A stretch of 64,000 nucleotides of DNA from Theobroma cacao (GCF_000208745.1 NC_030851.1:36372851-36436850), one strand, 5' to 3'; positions 47,176 to 60,035 are shown, numbered from the stretch's first letter. The notes: generated by a model not told the origin, from the letters alone. Numbers and translations: made by a program.

Positions 47176-49419
47176 ATGGCAGCAACTATGAATGGCGAAA
47201 ACCAATACGACAGAACCGAAGAAGTAAAACGATTCGACGAATCAAAAATCGGAGTTAAAGGGCTAGTCGATTCAGGCCTCACCTCCGTTCCTCGCTTCTT
47301 CATCCACCCACCCGAAACTCTATCCGACCTCAAACCTAAAACCAAACCCGAGTCCGTTGTCATCCCAGCCATCGACCTCTCGGGGCCCAGGTCAACGGTC
47401 GTGGAGCAAGTTGCCAGTGCATCTCGATCCTTTGGGTTCTTCCAGATTGTAAACCATGGAATTCCCGTGCAGGTTCTGGACCGTACGATTGGTTCCATCA
47501 GAGCTTTCCATGAGCAGCCAACGGACGTCAAGGCAAGGTTCTATCGTAGGGACACGGGAACCGGCGTATCCTTCATTTCCAACATTGACTTGTTTCACTC
47601 TAAGGCCGCGAGCTGGAGGTTTCATCAAAACTCAAAATTTTTTTATTATATGAATATAACTTTAGCATTGATTATGATTATAACATTATCTTTACTGACA
47701 GCTTAATTTCTTTATTGTTTTCATATCGATTTTTGAAATTTATATGATTCGTGTTGAATTGGGTTATCTTCCCACCTCTCCAATACTATTTATTGTTAAA
47801 ATTTGCGATAATTTGAGGAAAAGTGAGATTAAATTTGTTTTTGAATTGTAAAATTTTATGTGGAACGGCAGGGATACTCTCCAGATAAAACTAGGACCTA
47901 CCCTAGCGGAGCTCGAGGAGATTCCTGAGGTTTGTAGAGACGAGGCAGTTGAGTGGAACAAAGAGAGCAGAGCATTAGGGGAGCGGTTGATGGGGTTGTT
48001 GTCCGAAGGGCTGGGTTTGGATACGGACAGGCTCAAGAACACTACCTGTTTGGAGGCAAGACTTATGGTGGGCCACTACTATCCTTGCTGTCCCCAGCCT
48101 GATCTGACGGTTGGCCTTTCATCTCATACGGATCCGGGAGTCCTGACGGTGTTGCTGCAGGATCACATTGGTGGTTTGCAGATTAAGCATGAAGGGGAAT
48201 GGGTGGATGTCAAACCTGTTCCTGGTGCTCTTGTTATAAACATTGCAGATATTCTTCAGGTAAGTGCTTTGTTGTTTTAGGGAATGAACTTCAATTGCCC
48301 GACACTAAAAATTTGTTTGATTTGATTTTTTTTAATTTAAAAGTTATTATAAAATTTTTATAAAAAATTATAACTTTTAAAATTAGATTAAATTTGATAA
48401 ATTTACTTTTATAAGTTTTCTTTTATAACTTAATTGTTTGATAAAATAATTTATATAAATTTTAATTTTAATTAAAATTATCATAAAAGTTATTTAATAA
48501 AGAATTTTTTTATTAATTACAAATTCTTTTATTTTGAAAAAAAAGTTAATTTTAATTTTTTATTTATAAAAAGTATAAAAATATTTTTATATAACATAAA
48601 ATTTATAATTAATAATAAATCATATAAAAATAAAAATAAATAATGTTGAAATTTTTTCAATAGATGATGACATTTTTGAAACAAAAAGAAAATTTTCTTA
48701 AAAAAGAGACGTGCTTTAAAAAAAAAGGGAGAGAAAGCTCTTTTTTGGAGTTTTTTTTAAAGTTTCTTTTTTCAAAATTTTATTTTTTAAAAAAATTATT
48801 TATTTATTTTTAGAACTTTTCCAAATTCTTGTTTGGCTTGACTTTTGTATTTAAGAGATGTATAAGTTAAAAAAAAACCAAGCCAAATAAGCACTAAAAA
48901 AAAAATAATAATAAAGTCCATTAGAGAAAATGATTTGAATTATTCCAGTCAGGTATACTTTCAACTTCAACTGCTGCTAATCTATCTTTTTCAGTGTTCC
49001 ATTAAGTTTCTTATCTGACTCAAGCTGTAATTTGTGGGTGGATTTGCCTTCTGCTAAAAAGCAATATTTGAGCCTAAAGCATTGTTGCATGCTAGTTATT
49101 GGATCTATTAATTAGTGTTTTATTTGCTATGAATTATGGTGTCTGAAGTTCTCTTTGCTTCATTTTTCAGATTCTGTCAAATGACGAGTACACAAGTGTG
49201 GAGCATAGAGTGCTGGCCAATCCTTCCCATGAACCTCGTGTGTCGGTTGCTGTTTTCTTCAATGCTAGTGCCAGGGATGCCTTATATGGACCATTTCCTG
49301 AGCTTACTTCAGCAGGGAAACCAGCCCTCTACCGTCAATTCACATATAATGACTACATGAGAAGGTTCTTCACCAAGGAACTGGATGGCAAAACTTTGAC
49401 AAATTACTATAGACTGTAG
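47176..49419 (+). CDS. 2-oxoglutarate/Fe(II)-dependent dioxygenase, ACC-oxidase-homolog type, three exons
   Basis: Exons are 47176-47618, 47872-48259 and 49171-49419, with GT-AG introns, giving 359 residues, normal for the family. The N-terminal DIOX_N domain has VKGLVDSGLTSVPRFFIHPP, VIPAIDLSGP and SFGFFQIVNHGIP. The junction of exons 1 and 2 rebuilds the family motif AASWRDTLQI. The C-terminal oxygenase domain has the iron ligands H233 and D235 (LSSHTDPG) and H289 (VEHRV), and the 2-oxoglutarate-binding R300 and S302 (RVSVAVFF). It is closest in pattern to the plant group named 1-aminocyclopropane-1-carboxylate oxidase homologs (E8/2A6-like). Members act in the cytosol on diverse specialised metabolites, and the substrate cannot be read from sequence; the name does not imply ethylene synthesis. 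The frame is intact and probably functional. It converges on the zinc-finger gene to its right. Confidence 0.92.
48300..48900. repeat. Possible MITE in intron 2 of the dioxygenase gene
   Basis: The intron is 911 bp. This AT-rich part starts with ACACTAAAAATTTGTTTGAT and ends with CCAAGCCAAATAAGCACTAA; the ends are imperfectly complementary to each other, and the interior has several local inverted A/T stretches. It resembles a small non-autonomous DNA transposon. The terminal match is weak and no clear target duplication was seen. Confidence 0.35.
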
Positions 49420-49942
49420 GGGAGAAGATAAAACCATATGGTACTTTGTAGTTTCTGAGGTAAGAATATTCTGCAAATCAGACCCTTATATTTTCAAGTC
49501 AGTATACAATAAGAAAGCTCAATAATCTTTGCCGTAAGTAGCGGGGAAACATATCAAAATTACCTGGAATGGATTCTGCAAATTTTCGTAGTTCTGTCAC
49601 GTACAAAATGTGTTTCTGCCAGTAATTGATCTTCCTCAAAACTGGGTTTTACATGTTAGTAAGACATTACAAAGTCCCACAATAAGCAGAGCAGAAGAAA
49701 TAGGGTAGAAGAGAGGAAAGGTAACACTAAATAGTTGGAAAAATGGTTTTTTATTTTAATAATGAATGATTAATTTAACATTAAGAAAAGGTGGACGTTG
49801 CAATACGTAAACAACATCAATATGCTTTTGGAAAGTAAAACATTCATCTTGATCGGTTCTAACCATTTTTACGTTCAGGTATAAAGTAAGTAACCTTTTT
49901 TTTTTGCTCTTTTAAGTGGGTAACCTTTTTAAGCTGCCCTTT
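49420..49942. other. Shared 3' intergenic space of two convergent genes
   Basis: This is 523 bp between the stop codons of the dioxygenase (plus) and the zinc-finger gene (minus). It must hold both 3' UTRs. No other feature was recognised. Confidence 0.7.
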
Positions 49943-52269
49943 CTATTTATGCATAAACCACCCAGCCATCTCTTCATTATCGGAAGATTCAAGCAATTCC
50001 AACTTTCTCTGGCTGGCAGAGCATTTAAATTCATCATTTTCTATTATGCTTGTGGGACTTCTGCTCCTCTCTAACATCTCCAACTTCCACTTCTCTTTCA
50101 CTTCCGCATTATGTGACAGCGTACTCTTACCCCCACTAATGGGAAAATCAATGAACTTCGAATTCTCAGTCCGTGAATCTAAGCATTCTTGATCTTCATT
50201 CTCTTCATGTACAAACCTCCACATATCTGCACCTTTGCTTCGCTTTCTGTATTGTCCTGCAGATTTACCAATGTTGCCTTCACATCCACCACTGTGGAAT
50301 CCTGATCCGTCATGGTTGATACAGTCTCTATTGTCACGTTCAAATTCAGTGGATCTGTTTGAAGCAATTGGTACCTTTGGCCGTTTGTGGTCACATTTCA
50401 AGCACACCATATTTCTTCTAAAGTTAATATAGTTGCACCTGTACAGTTCCAGACATTTAAATTTTGTAACACAATATTAAACAAGGCTGTTGTATTCAAG
50501 TATTCAAAGAATTTAAGGGAAATTGAATGTAGGAGAAAACTCACGATTCACATTCCCATTCCCCAGGGTTGAGATGCCGTTTTGGAGGCTTCTCTTTGCA
50601 TTGCAGGCATCTCGTATTCTTTGCAAAATTCAAGAAGTTGCATCTGCAAGAATTGAAAGTCTCAATGGCAACCAGAGCTACACCATTAAAAACTCAAAGA
50701 ATCTAAAGAATTAGAACCTGTCACATATCCAGTCTCCCTTCTTCAATGGTAGATTATCCTGACCCTCTCTTAGTTGCCTCAGTCGTTCTTCGTACAAACC
50801 ATCACAGCGCAAGCACTTTATATTTCTTGCAAAATTTAGGAAGTTGCATCTACCAAATGGAAAGTAAAGGCAAATTGGTGATAGAATATATATACATTTT
50901 GAGATTCAAATTTCCAAAATTGCTATAATATAGGCTATCAAATTACTTGGGGCAAAGCCAATCGCCTTGCTTCATTGGAACTTTTAGGTGTCCTTGTGTA
51001 CTTGAATGATGTTGTAGCCAAACATCCCCCCTTGACGGTGCAGCATTTGGCATATCAGATTGTAAATCCTGGGTGCTATAATCCACCATTTCTTTCAGCA
51101 GTCTTCGTACTGATTCTTTAACTAATTTATTTTGGCATGGCTTGTTCTCCACAGAACCGGTGATGGAGTCAAGGCCATGTGTCAACAAAATGCGCATCAC
51201 ATCCACAGTCCTCCCACCTTCATCTTCACGTGCCTTTACATAAGCCCTGTCACAGTTTCCTCTCAAATTGCAGGAGCTGCAAACCTACAGAACAAATTGA
51301 GATGAATAATAATAATTAGGAAAAAAAAGGGAAAAGATCACTTTTATTGGCCACATCAACTATAAGTAACAATCAAAGAGAGGAGCCTAGTACATACATT
51401 TCCTTCATCAATGCCCACATAAGCTCTTAGGCGCTTCCCGGAGTTGACAACTTTCCTATCTAGGCTGGGGCATCCACATCCTGCAATGACCAGAATATCT
51501 TTCCTTGAGAAATACCTGGAAGCCAAAGGCAATGAACAAACAAAAGTTCTAAACACAAAAGGAGCTGCCAAAAAACAATCTTAAACAACAGAGAGGGTTG
51601 AACCAAGATATGCCATAGATTCCACATCCATTATAAAGCTACATGAACACATGAAGCGTACAAACCCTTTTCTGAAGCTTGTAAACTCGATTTCAAATTC
51701 AATTCTCAAAGACCAAAAAAATATATATAGAGGAGAAAAATTATCAAACAGGTTATATGCAACCAATCCCAAAAAGAAAAATTTTTAAAAATAAAAGGAA
51801 AAAAGAAATAACTCCTACATTACCTTATAAGACTAAAGCGATCCCTAGCAAAATTAAGGCACGCAGTGCGGATACTATTCGCTTCTTTCAAACCCAATTC
51901 ACCATTTTCGAAAGGGTTTCCATCTCCATCGAAGTAGCCTCTCTTCAACAAGAATTCCATCAAATCCACCCACTCCTGCCAAGGATGTGAAATCAGGACC
52001 GTTGATTCATTTCGCTTCGTGGGTCTCCTCTGATCAAACGGCACGTCGATTCCTGACGGTGATTGGGCACTATGGGGTATGGATTTTGAAGATTGGAGCT
52101 CATCAAGCTCATCGAAAACTACATCCAACTTTGAATTGGGACATAGGGTGTTGGTGGAGTTGTGGATATAAGAAATGGGTATGAGAATATTAGGGAACTC
52201 AGGGTTTTCGAAATGGGTTTTGAGAGCTGGGTAGAGGAATTTGTAGCTGGCTCCAAAAAGCTTCTTCAT
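49943..52269 (-). CDS. RanBP2-type zinc-finger protein of the organelle VAR3/OZ family, six exons
   Basis: Exons on the minus strand are 52269-51824, 51515-51398, 51284-50947, 50849-50718, 50643-50545 and 50438-49943, giving 542 residues with GT-AG introns. There are three RanBP2-type zinc fingers of the form W-x-C-x2-C-x10-C-x2-C: GDWLCPKCNFLNFARNIKC (about 295-317), GDWICDRCNFLNFAKNTRC (about 339-361) and GEWECESCNYINFRRNMVC (about 372-394), each split by an intron after its second-position region. The N-terminus (MKKLFGASYKFLYPALKTHF) is rich in basic and hydrophobic residues with no acids, as in organelle transit peptides. The middle has HPWQEWVDLMEFLLKRGYFD and CSSCNLRGNCDRAYVKARED. Known relatives (VAR3 and the OZ proteins of Arabidopsis) act in chloroplasts or mitochondria, and some take part in RNA editing or splicing. 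The C-terminal tail of about 150 residues is polar and Ser/Glu-rich. The frame is intact. Confidence 0.9.
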
Positions 52270-52748
52270 TTGAGAATGGTCGGGATCTTTTTATCTCCTT
52301 TTTGGCGGAACAATAATGGTAATAACGGTCAGTTGAGCTTTTATTAGTACTCTCTTTAATCGCTAAAATCACCTTTGAAGTCTAAAGTTGACATATATTT
52401 CTAATTTAGGACTTCATTTTTAGTAATAACCAATTCAGGACCTAACTTTATATATTCTTTCAAACCAGGTCCAACTGTAATAGATTTTGAGGCAGTTGGT
52501 TTTTTGATCAAGTTTCTCAGCCTTCTTCATTGAAATTGTTCATGTACAAATTTGGATGCAACAAAACTCTCAATTTCAAAGTCCTTGACAAGTCTTGGAC
52601 AAAGGTCATCAAAAAAATCCAATAATCCTAAAAGTTTCAGATGTACTCATATAAATAGTAGCTTTCCCCTGAGTTCCAAACCCAAGTCTTAGATAAGGCT
52701 CTGATCAATATCCGAAGAATTCCAATGTGTTAGGGAAAAAAAGGGACT
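52270..52748. other. Space between the zinc-finger gene and the LINE
   Basis: The promoter region of the minus-strand zinc-finger gene is followed, from about 52380 on, by what is probably the LINE's 5' untranslated region. The LINE's exact 5' end was not found. Confidence 0.4.
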
Positions 52749-54568
52749 TTGAGACCTCAAGTGATAAAAAAGGATGGTGTGAAGGTTTATATCCTTCATT
52801 CCGAGTTCAAATGGTTAGAAAGAAGCGCCATAGAAACCTTGAGAAATGCGTTTTTCTTCAAACATGTTAGGAATGGTTTAGGCTATAAGGGTATCATTGC
52901 GGAGGTAAGACTTACGGAAGGCCTCCAAATCCTTCTAACTTTCTCAAAGAAAAAGAAAATGGAACTGTTAGTCTTTAACTACAAAGATACGTTTCTAGTG
53001 TGGATAATTGACATTGTCCCATTCAACCATGAGAACTTTGTTAGGGAGCTACAAGTGTGGCTCTATGTTAAGGAAGTGCCACTCCATTTGTAGCATATCA
53101 ACTTGTTCAAAGCCTTAGGAGACAGTTGGGGTAAGTTCTTCTATATCGATAAATATACTAAGTTGAAAAATAGGCTTGACTAAGACAGTGTCTACATTAA
53201 GGTTGATAGCCTAAGAAGAATTCCATGCTACACCAAAGTGATAGTGAAGGATAAACTTATATTCATTAGAGCCATACCATCAAAGGTGATAAAGGTTGAT
53301 ACAAATGAAGGTATTCCCAACTTAAGCAAAGGAAAGGAAATCATGGAAGATTTAGATGATTCATGGAGCAACGATTCGAGGTCGTGGGGCTTTAACAAAA
53401 ACCCTGGGCCAAGCAACCCATATCTAGAGATCAAAGAATGAGCGAGAATTGAAAAGAGGTTGGCAGAAAATTTCAAAATGGACCATCAAATGACTTTGAG
53501 ATCTGGGTTGCAAAAAGCTGATTCACCCTCTACTATATTCAACAATAAAAATGGTAATTGTAGAGCAGGCCTTGGGGAAGCCAACAACTCATCCGAGGAA
53601 CTTACTAGTGGTCCTATGGACTTAAATGTACAGGCTTCTTCATTGAATGCTAAAATGGGGAATTATACATGTGCTGACTTGGGCATAAGGGACAACTATC
53701 CAAATAAACCGAATGAAGAGGTGGCAAGATCCCAAATGTCCAACCCACAGAGGAAAAGAGCTTGGGAAGGTCCCTAAATTCTCGAAACATCTCCACATAG
53801 GCTAGGTACCTATAAAAGCCACAAAGACAAAATCAACAATGAACCAGAAAAAAACTCCGAATCTAGTAAGAATAGGTTCAAAAATAGCGATGGATCGGAA
53901 TCTTGGGTTGCAAAGACAAATGAAAGCCTCCTAAAGACTCATTGCCCTGGACACTTGGGGACATGAAGGCTTCAGACAAAAAAAGTGAAAAGTCGATTTA
54001 TTGAGGAAAAGATAAGAAAGAGGGCAAAGAAAAATTAAGAAGACGACCAAGAGTCAGGATGCCATCTCCATGGAAACGAACAAGCAAACAACTAATGGGG
54101 AGAGAAATGAAAGTTTCGAGTGCAGTAAAAACTCCACAAGATGAGTAAAGAAAAGAGTGGCCATCAACAGTCTCATGAAATATCCTATGGTGTTTAGTAG
54201 GCTAAAAAATAAGAACAAAGTTTCGACCATTGAATCCCGGACACACAAGGACAAGGAAATGCAATGGTCAATTAGGAAAGCAGGGAAGTCAGTATGTGGC
54301 GATGAAAATTACAATTCGCCAGCAACAAGTAAAATGAAAAAAACAAAAGGTAAAAGATTATTGGCAGTAAATAGGAAAACAAATAGATCAAGTGTGAGCA
54401 AACTAGAGACTGTGACAAGAAGGAAAATGAAAATCAACAAGGATGTTGAGGAGGTAATTAGAAAAGACAAAGAAAAAGAGGATTTCTTAAAAGATAATTC
54501 CATTTCAGACAATGGCATCGAGAGCAAGAATCGAGTATTGCGAAAGGAAGAGGATAAGGTTATTTAGA
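52749..54568 (+). pseudogene. LINE (L1-type) ORF1, decayed
   Basis: The first part (52749-53093 and beyond the stop) reads ILHSEFKWLERSAIETLRNA, then FVRELQVWLYVKEVPLHL and GDSWGKFFYIDKYTK, the layout of the DUF4283-type N-terminal domain of plant L1 ORF1, an RNA-binding chaperone. The middle (53460-53777) is low-complexity and Ser/Asn-rich. The tail (54157-54567) is very rich in Lys, Arg and Glu. At least three stops and frameshifts (about 53090, 53440, 53777) interrupt it. A CCHC knuckle, often present in this family, was not seen. Confidence 0.75.
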
Positions 54569-54701
54569 TGAGTAGGAGCTTGGGCATCCAATTCAGAAAA
54601 CCTTCATAAAAGGTTAAAGATGCCATCACTAAAGTGGAAGAGGAGTACGCTTCATAAATGAGTCCCGAGTAAGTCCTAACGCTTTGTGTGATTTTATTAC
54701 T

Positions 54702-54946
54702 ATGATTTTGATTTCTTGGAATATTCGTGGTTTAGGGGGGATTGAGAAGAAAAAAAACTGCTAGAGGACTCATAAACAAATGGAAGCCAAATATAATGTT
54801 TTTTTAAGAAACGAAACTGAGCACAATCGAACAGAACTGTTTTGAATCTCTTTGGAGAAAGGAAAGGACTCAGGGATTGGCAATGGATATCGAGGGAAGC
54901 TCAAAGGGTCTCATCAGTATATGGCAAGAGGACTTTTTTTAGCTTA
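54702..54946 (+). pseudogene. LINE ORF2 endonuclease, first part
   Basis: The ATG at 54702 opens MILISWNIRGLGGIEKKK, the start of the apurinic-like endonuclease of plant L1 elements, whose SWNIRGLG motif carries a catalytic Asn. It goes on with a degraded FLRNETE segment (normally the catalytic Glu region) and SSKGLISIWQEDFF in a shifted frame. It stops dead at 54946, where a solo LTR is inserted. The rest continues at 61128. Confidence 0.85.
54942..54946. repeat. Probable target-site duplication of the outer solo LTR (GCTTA)
   Basis: GCTTA directly precedes the LTR start. GCTTG (61128-61132) follows the LTR end. Four of five bases agree, consistent with one later substitution. Confidence 0.6.
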
Positions 54947-56945
54947 TGTCGTAACGTGTGGGTCTGAGAACCCTTCCACTAGACGTAAAAAATTTAAAGA
55001 GTCGTCACTAATATTTTTTATTTAGGTGTGATTGGTCACTTAATTAAATTTGTTTTATAGACGGAGTTCTAAATTGATTTTGAATCTATCTAAAGAACAA
55101 TAAACTGGTTTGCAAATTTTAGTGTTGGGTTCGGGAGTACGATTATGCAAGGGGAAGAATTAACACCCCGTTACGCCCATTCCACGAATGGTACCACTTA
55201 ACCATATGTTATCCTATTAACTATAACTTTTTAATTTTATTATTATGTTTCCTTAATCCTGATTTATTTATTTTATCTTTTAAAACATCTTATTTGGTTT
55301 AACGGGTGAGATGTGCATATGAAGCAATCGTGAAATGCATGACATAAAATCTGGATAATGCCAAACGAAAAACCATTTATTGAGTGTACTTCCCGAATCC
55401 ATCCATCATACTAGTGGAATCTAAGGATATTTTCTCATTTAGGAAAATACCTGAGAAACTCACATTCGCAAGTTTAATGAGTAAATCCTATCATCAAGGT
55501 AATCATTTGCATTTGAAAATAATATCTTCCGTATATGCAAACTTATTATGACCAGAAGCCTTATTAAAAACATTTTTCGAACCCTCTCATTGTACTGGTG
55601 GGACTCGGAGGTATCTTTTCATATAGAAAATTTTTCTAAGGAACTCGCCTCCGCAAGCTCTTTCGAAAAGTCTCATCACTGGGGCTTCAACTCGTGCACA
55701 CAATAGTCTACATGCCATGACATTTAACAATGCAAGAATGAGGTGTAATGTACTCATAAATTTTGATATTTGTATATTAACCTTCCTACAACTTTTTCGT
55801 CATTTCTTTGAGATTTATTTTTATTATTTTTCTTTGTATGCTTATATATCATGGATAAATATTTTATATTTGTTATTTTTGTCTAACTATTTCTTTTATT
55901 TCATTTTATGATATATTTTTATATATTTAAGTATTTATCTATTTTGCTATATTTTCCTTATATCTAAAGGCTATTTCTTTAATCAAATATTTTATTTTAG
56001 AATTATTATTATTTATGCGTATATTTCTTATCACTCAATTTTTTTATTTTTTTAATTACCTAACCTATTTTCTTTTGACTAACTATTTTTTTTCTCTTTT
56101 CTCATAAGTCTATTTTTTTTATTATATACATTTCCTTTTTATATTTTAGTTATATTCATTGCTATTATGAGTTTACTACTTTTGAAAATTTTATTTTTAC
56201 TATTTATTTATCATTATGAATATCATCACTTTTCATAGCCCTATATATTTTAAAACAATATATTTTATTTATCCCTTCTTGTATTTATTATTGTCATTAT
56301 TATTATATTATTATTATTTTTTGTTTCCTTTGTTTTTGTGTTTTGTTTTGTTAGCAATTAGGTTAATACAATTTTCATTTGTTTAGGATTAGAAACATCA
56401 AGACTTCAAATTAAGACCCTCTCATCATACTAGTAGGGTCTTAATCAAAATCTTTAACCTAAGAAAATTTATTCAGAATTACGACTTCTTAAGTTCCAAA
56501 TAGACATCCCATCATCGGTGTGACTTATAATTTTCGTAATTATTAATATTACAATATTTTTTAAAAAAACCAAACCTAGATACTTTCCTAACTATATATT
56601 TTATATTATTATTATTATCATTATTTTTCTTATCTTACCATTTTTAGTATTTAACTATAAATGTCTATTTTTAATCTTCATCTAGTTTTTATATAACCAA
56701 ATATTCCACTCTATTATCATATCCATGTATAGTTTATTTAATCTACCCTTTTCTATGAATAAATATCTTTCTTTTTTCTTATATATTTTATTTTTATGAC
56801 CAAATAAATCTTATTTTGCCTACTTGCTTAACCTATTTTCTTGCAATCAAATATATTTTAGATCTATTTTCTATTTGCCTAGCCTATCTTTTCTTATAGT
56901 TAAATATATATTTTTGTACATACTTGACCAACCTATTTTTTATGG

Positions 56946-56950
56946 GTGAG
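56946..56950. repeat. Target-site duplication GTGAG (left copy) of the inner solo LTR
   Basis: GTGAG is repeated exactly at 60031-60035 on the other side of the inner LTR. Confidence 0.85.
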
Positions 56951-58688
56951 TGTAGACACCTTATTTTGCCTGGACAAATTTATTATTATTATTCATATAG
57001 TTTATTTTATCTTTCATTAACATTATGCTGTTGGTTTTAAGTCCAATTAAAATTAAGCCATCTTAAGCTTTTTAGGCCCAAAACCAATTTGGGTTTGATT
57101 TTAAATTGACCCTTTTTGACTTTAAAGTTCCAAAGGCCCATAAACCAAAAAATAAAAATTTTCAAGAAAAAAAAACAAAATCAATCAAATAAAAAAAAAA
57201 AGCTATGGCAGCCGTTTGATAGACTACCATGGCAACTTGTCAAGAGGCTGTCACCTCCTTACTACATAGAGCCACCCCTCGACTTTATCTCTAACCAACC
57301 TCTACCCTAAATCACATGATTACCCCCTCTCCCTATTGTCTAAAAATATGGACAACTAGGTTTTATAAGAACCCTCAAATTACCAAAAAAATAAGGAGAT
57401 TTTGGGGAAATCGAAGAAAAAGAAAGAGAAACCAAAAATCAAAAACCTTAGCTTGAAAACCCTAGAGATTCCTAGAGCAAAAAATCAAAAAAATCCTAAT
57501 TTTTAGTCTTACAACCGATTACTCTAACCTCAATAAAATACTAAACATTCAAAATAAAAAAGCAATAAAAATCAAAGAAATAGAGGCAGTAGTAGGGTAA
57601 AAGGGGAGTTTTGGGTTTGGAAACTTAGAGATTTTAAAGGGTCTTTTATTCCGATCTAAAAAAAGGGAGGAAAAGATGATAGTTTTTTTTAAGAAAAAAA
57701 TCTTAAGAAAAAAAGAGAAGGAGAGATAGAGATACTATCCCTACAAAAAAAAGGCCAAACATAAAGAGGAAAATCCCTAACTTCTAGCAACCTCATAATC
57801 ACAAACCAAAAAAATATTATTTTTTTTAGTCTCGTTTTTCTTAGATCTAGGAGAAATGAGATGTTTTTTTGAAAAAAGTAATTCGATTAAAGAGTAAAAG
57901 AGATTAAATGAAATCTTTAGTGAAACTTTAAGGATTTTTTGGCATCGTTGAATGACTGTCGGTGACGATGGTGGTCACCAATCGGTATTTGGGGTGATCG
58001 AATTTCTTTCAAAAAAGAGAGGGAGAGAATGGTGGTTAGAGAGAGAGAAAAGATGAAGGAAGTGAGGGAGGAGAGAGAAAAATAAGTTTAAATAGTTTGA
58101 GTTGAGTAAGAAAAAGCGCCAAAACGGTGCCGTTTATGGAAAGTAAGAGTAAAAAAAAAAAGAGGAGCAGGAAAGAAAGATAAAGAAACGGGAAAGAAAA
58201 TAAAAACAAAAGAAAAAAAAAACAAAGGAAAAATGAAAAAAGAAAACATGGGGGTGGCTAGGGTATCAAAAAAGAGAAAGGAAAAAAAAACGGAATGTGG
58301 GTTGTCCAAAGGATGAAGCCCAAGTAGAAAGAAAATCCAAAAAAAAAAGAGTAGTGGAGGAAAAGAATGGGATAGCCCATAGAAAAGGCTTAGTGGTAGA
58401 AAAGAGAAAAGAAGAAAATAAAAAGGGCCCAACAGAAAAGGGAAAAGGAAGTGCATAAGGCCTAACAATGGTGAAAAATAATGAACTTTTGCCTAGTCTA
58501 TTAAAGGTGAATTTCTTTGACCTCTTATTTTATTTTAAGTCTATTCTATTTCATTAATATAGTTAGCATGAAAATAATGACTTAACTGTACTTAGATAGA
58601 TGTAAAAAAAATAAAAAATTTAGTTATATAAAATATACAGAGGTAGACATGAAAAGGTAATAATAAAATATTTAGCTATATAATATCT

Positions 58689-58734
<46 letters not shown>

Positions 58735-60030
58735 ATGAAACATGATAAAAAAATCTTTTGGTTATTTTGAATTAACTTGATGATGGACATTCGCTCGGGA
58801 CGCTAGAAGTAACAATCCCGAATTAATTTTCCTATGTGAAGGATTTTCATTAAAACTCTATCAGTATGATGGGCGGGTTTAAATTTCGATTCTCAATATT
58901 TATAATCTTAAATAAGTGCAAAAGAAATTCTAAAAAAATATAAAAAAAATGATAATATTGATAATCATAATAAACACAAAAATAATAAATAAAATACATA
59001 AGACAATATAGAGTTTTGCAATGATAAACAATGAAAATTTAAAGGGTAGATATAAAAAAATAATAAAATGTGTCACTATGTAAAACACATATAGGAAGAA
59101 AAGTAATATAATAAGTAAGTGAATACTTTTTCTTTCTAAAAGATATATGGAAAAAATAGCAACAAAAGCATAAAATATATTAAAGTTAAAAAAAAACAAA
59201 AAAAAGAAAATTTTAAAACTGGTAAAATTATAGTGATAGCGATTAATAATAGACATATTTTGTATACGAGTATAAGCACTGTTGATGGGGCCTTTCGAAA
59301 GAACTTGCGAAGGCGAGTTCCTTTGAAAGATTCCCTAAGTGAAAGGATACCTCCGAGTCCTATCACTATGTTGGGAGGGCTCGGAGAATGTCTTTAATAA
59401 AGGCTTCTACTCTAATAGGTTTGCATTCACGAAAAATATTATTTTTAAACACAAATGATTACCCTGATAATGGGATTTATTCGTTAAACTTGCGAAGACA
59501 AGTTTTCTGGGTATTTCTCTAGGTGAGAAATAACCCGGGATCCCACTAGTGTGATGGACGGATTCGGGAAGTACACTTAATAAATGGTTTTCGTTTGGCA
59601 TTATCTAGATTTTATGTCATGCATTTCACAATTGCATCATGTGCATGTCTCACTCGTAAAACCGAATAAATTGTTTTATTTTGTAAATAAAATAAAAGAT
59701 AAAATAAATAAACAAGGATTAATGAAACATAAGAATAAATTTAAGAATTAAGGCTCCAATAGGATAACCTATAATTAAGTGATACCGTTGTGGAACAAGC
59801 ATCACGAGGGTGCTAATCCTTCCCCATGCATAATTGTACTCTTGAACCTAACTTTAAAAAATCGCAGATTAGGTCATTGTTCCTTCGACGGACCTAAAAT
59901 CAATTTAGGACCCCGTTAAAGAAAACAAACATAATAGGTGGCCAATCGCACCTAGATAAAAAAAGATTGGTGGCAACTCCTTAGTTTTCTAAGTCTAGCA
60001 GTCAAGTTCTCGGACCCTCACGTTACGACT
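56951..60030 (+). mobile_element. Inner solo LTR, opposite orientation (3,080 bp)
   Basis: It starts TGTAGACACC (56951) and ends CACGTTACGACT (60030), i.e. the Ogre/Tat LTR termini read on the plus strand, with the last base changed from A to T. It is flanked by GTGAG on both sides. Inside are a near-palindromic AAACGGTGCCGTTT (about 58123-58136), a purine-rich strand near 57990-58480 and a (TA)n run. Its last 750 bp are the reverse complement of the beginning of the outer LTR. Open frames here are low-complexity and not genes. Confidence 0.85.
58693..58731. repeat. (TA)n microsatellite
   Basis: About 19 AT units inside the inner solo LTR. Confidence 0.9.
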
Positions 60031-60035
60031 GTGAG
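60031..60035. repeat. Target-site duplication GTGAG (right copy)
   Basis: Identical to 56946-56950. Confidence 0.85.

Noticed and set aside
47139..47628. Open frames on the minus strand opposite the dioxygenase's first exon
   Set aside because: The plus-strand frame encodes a clear dioxygenase with matching splice sites; the antisense frames are shadows.
58088..58468. 126-codon Phe/Leu-rich minus-strand frame
   Set aside because: This is the antisense of a purine-rich stretch in the inner solo LTR.
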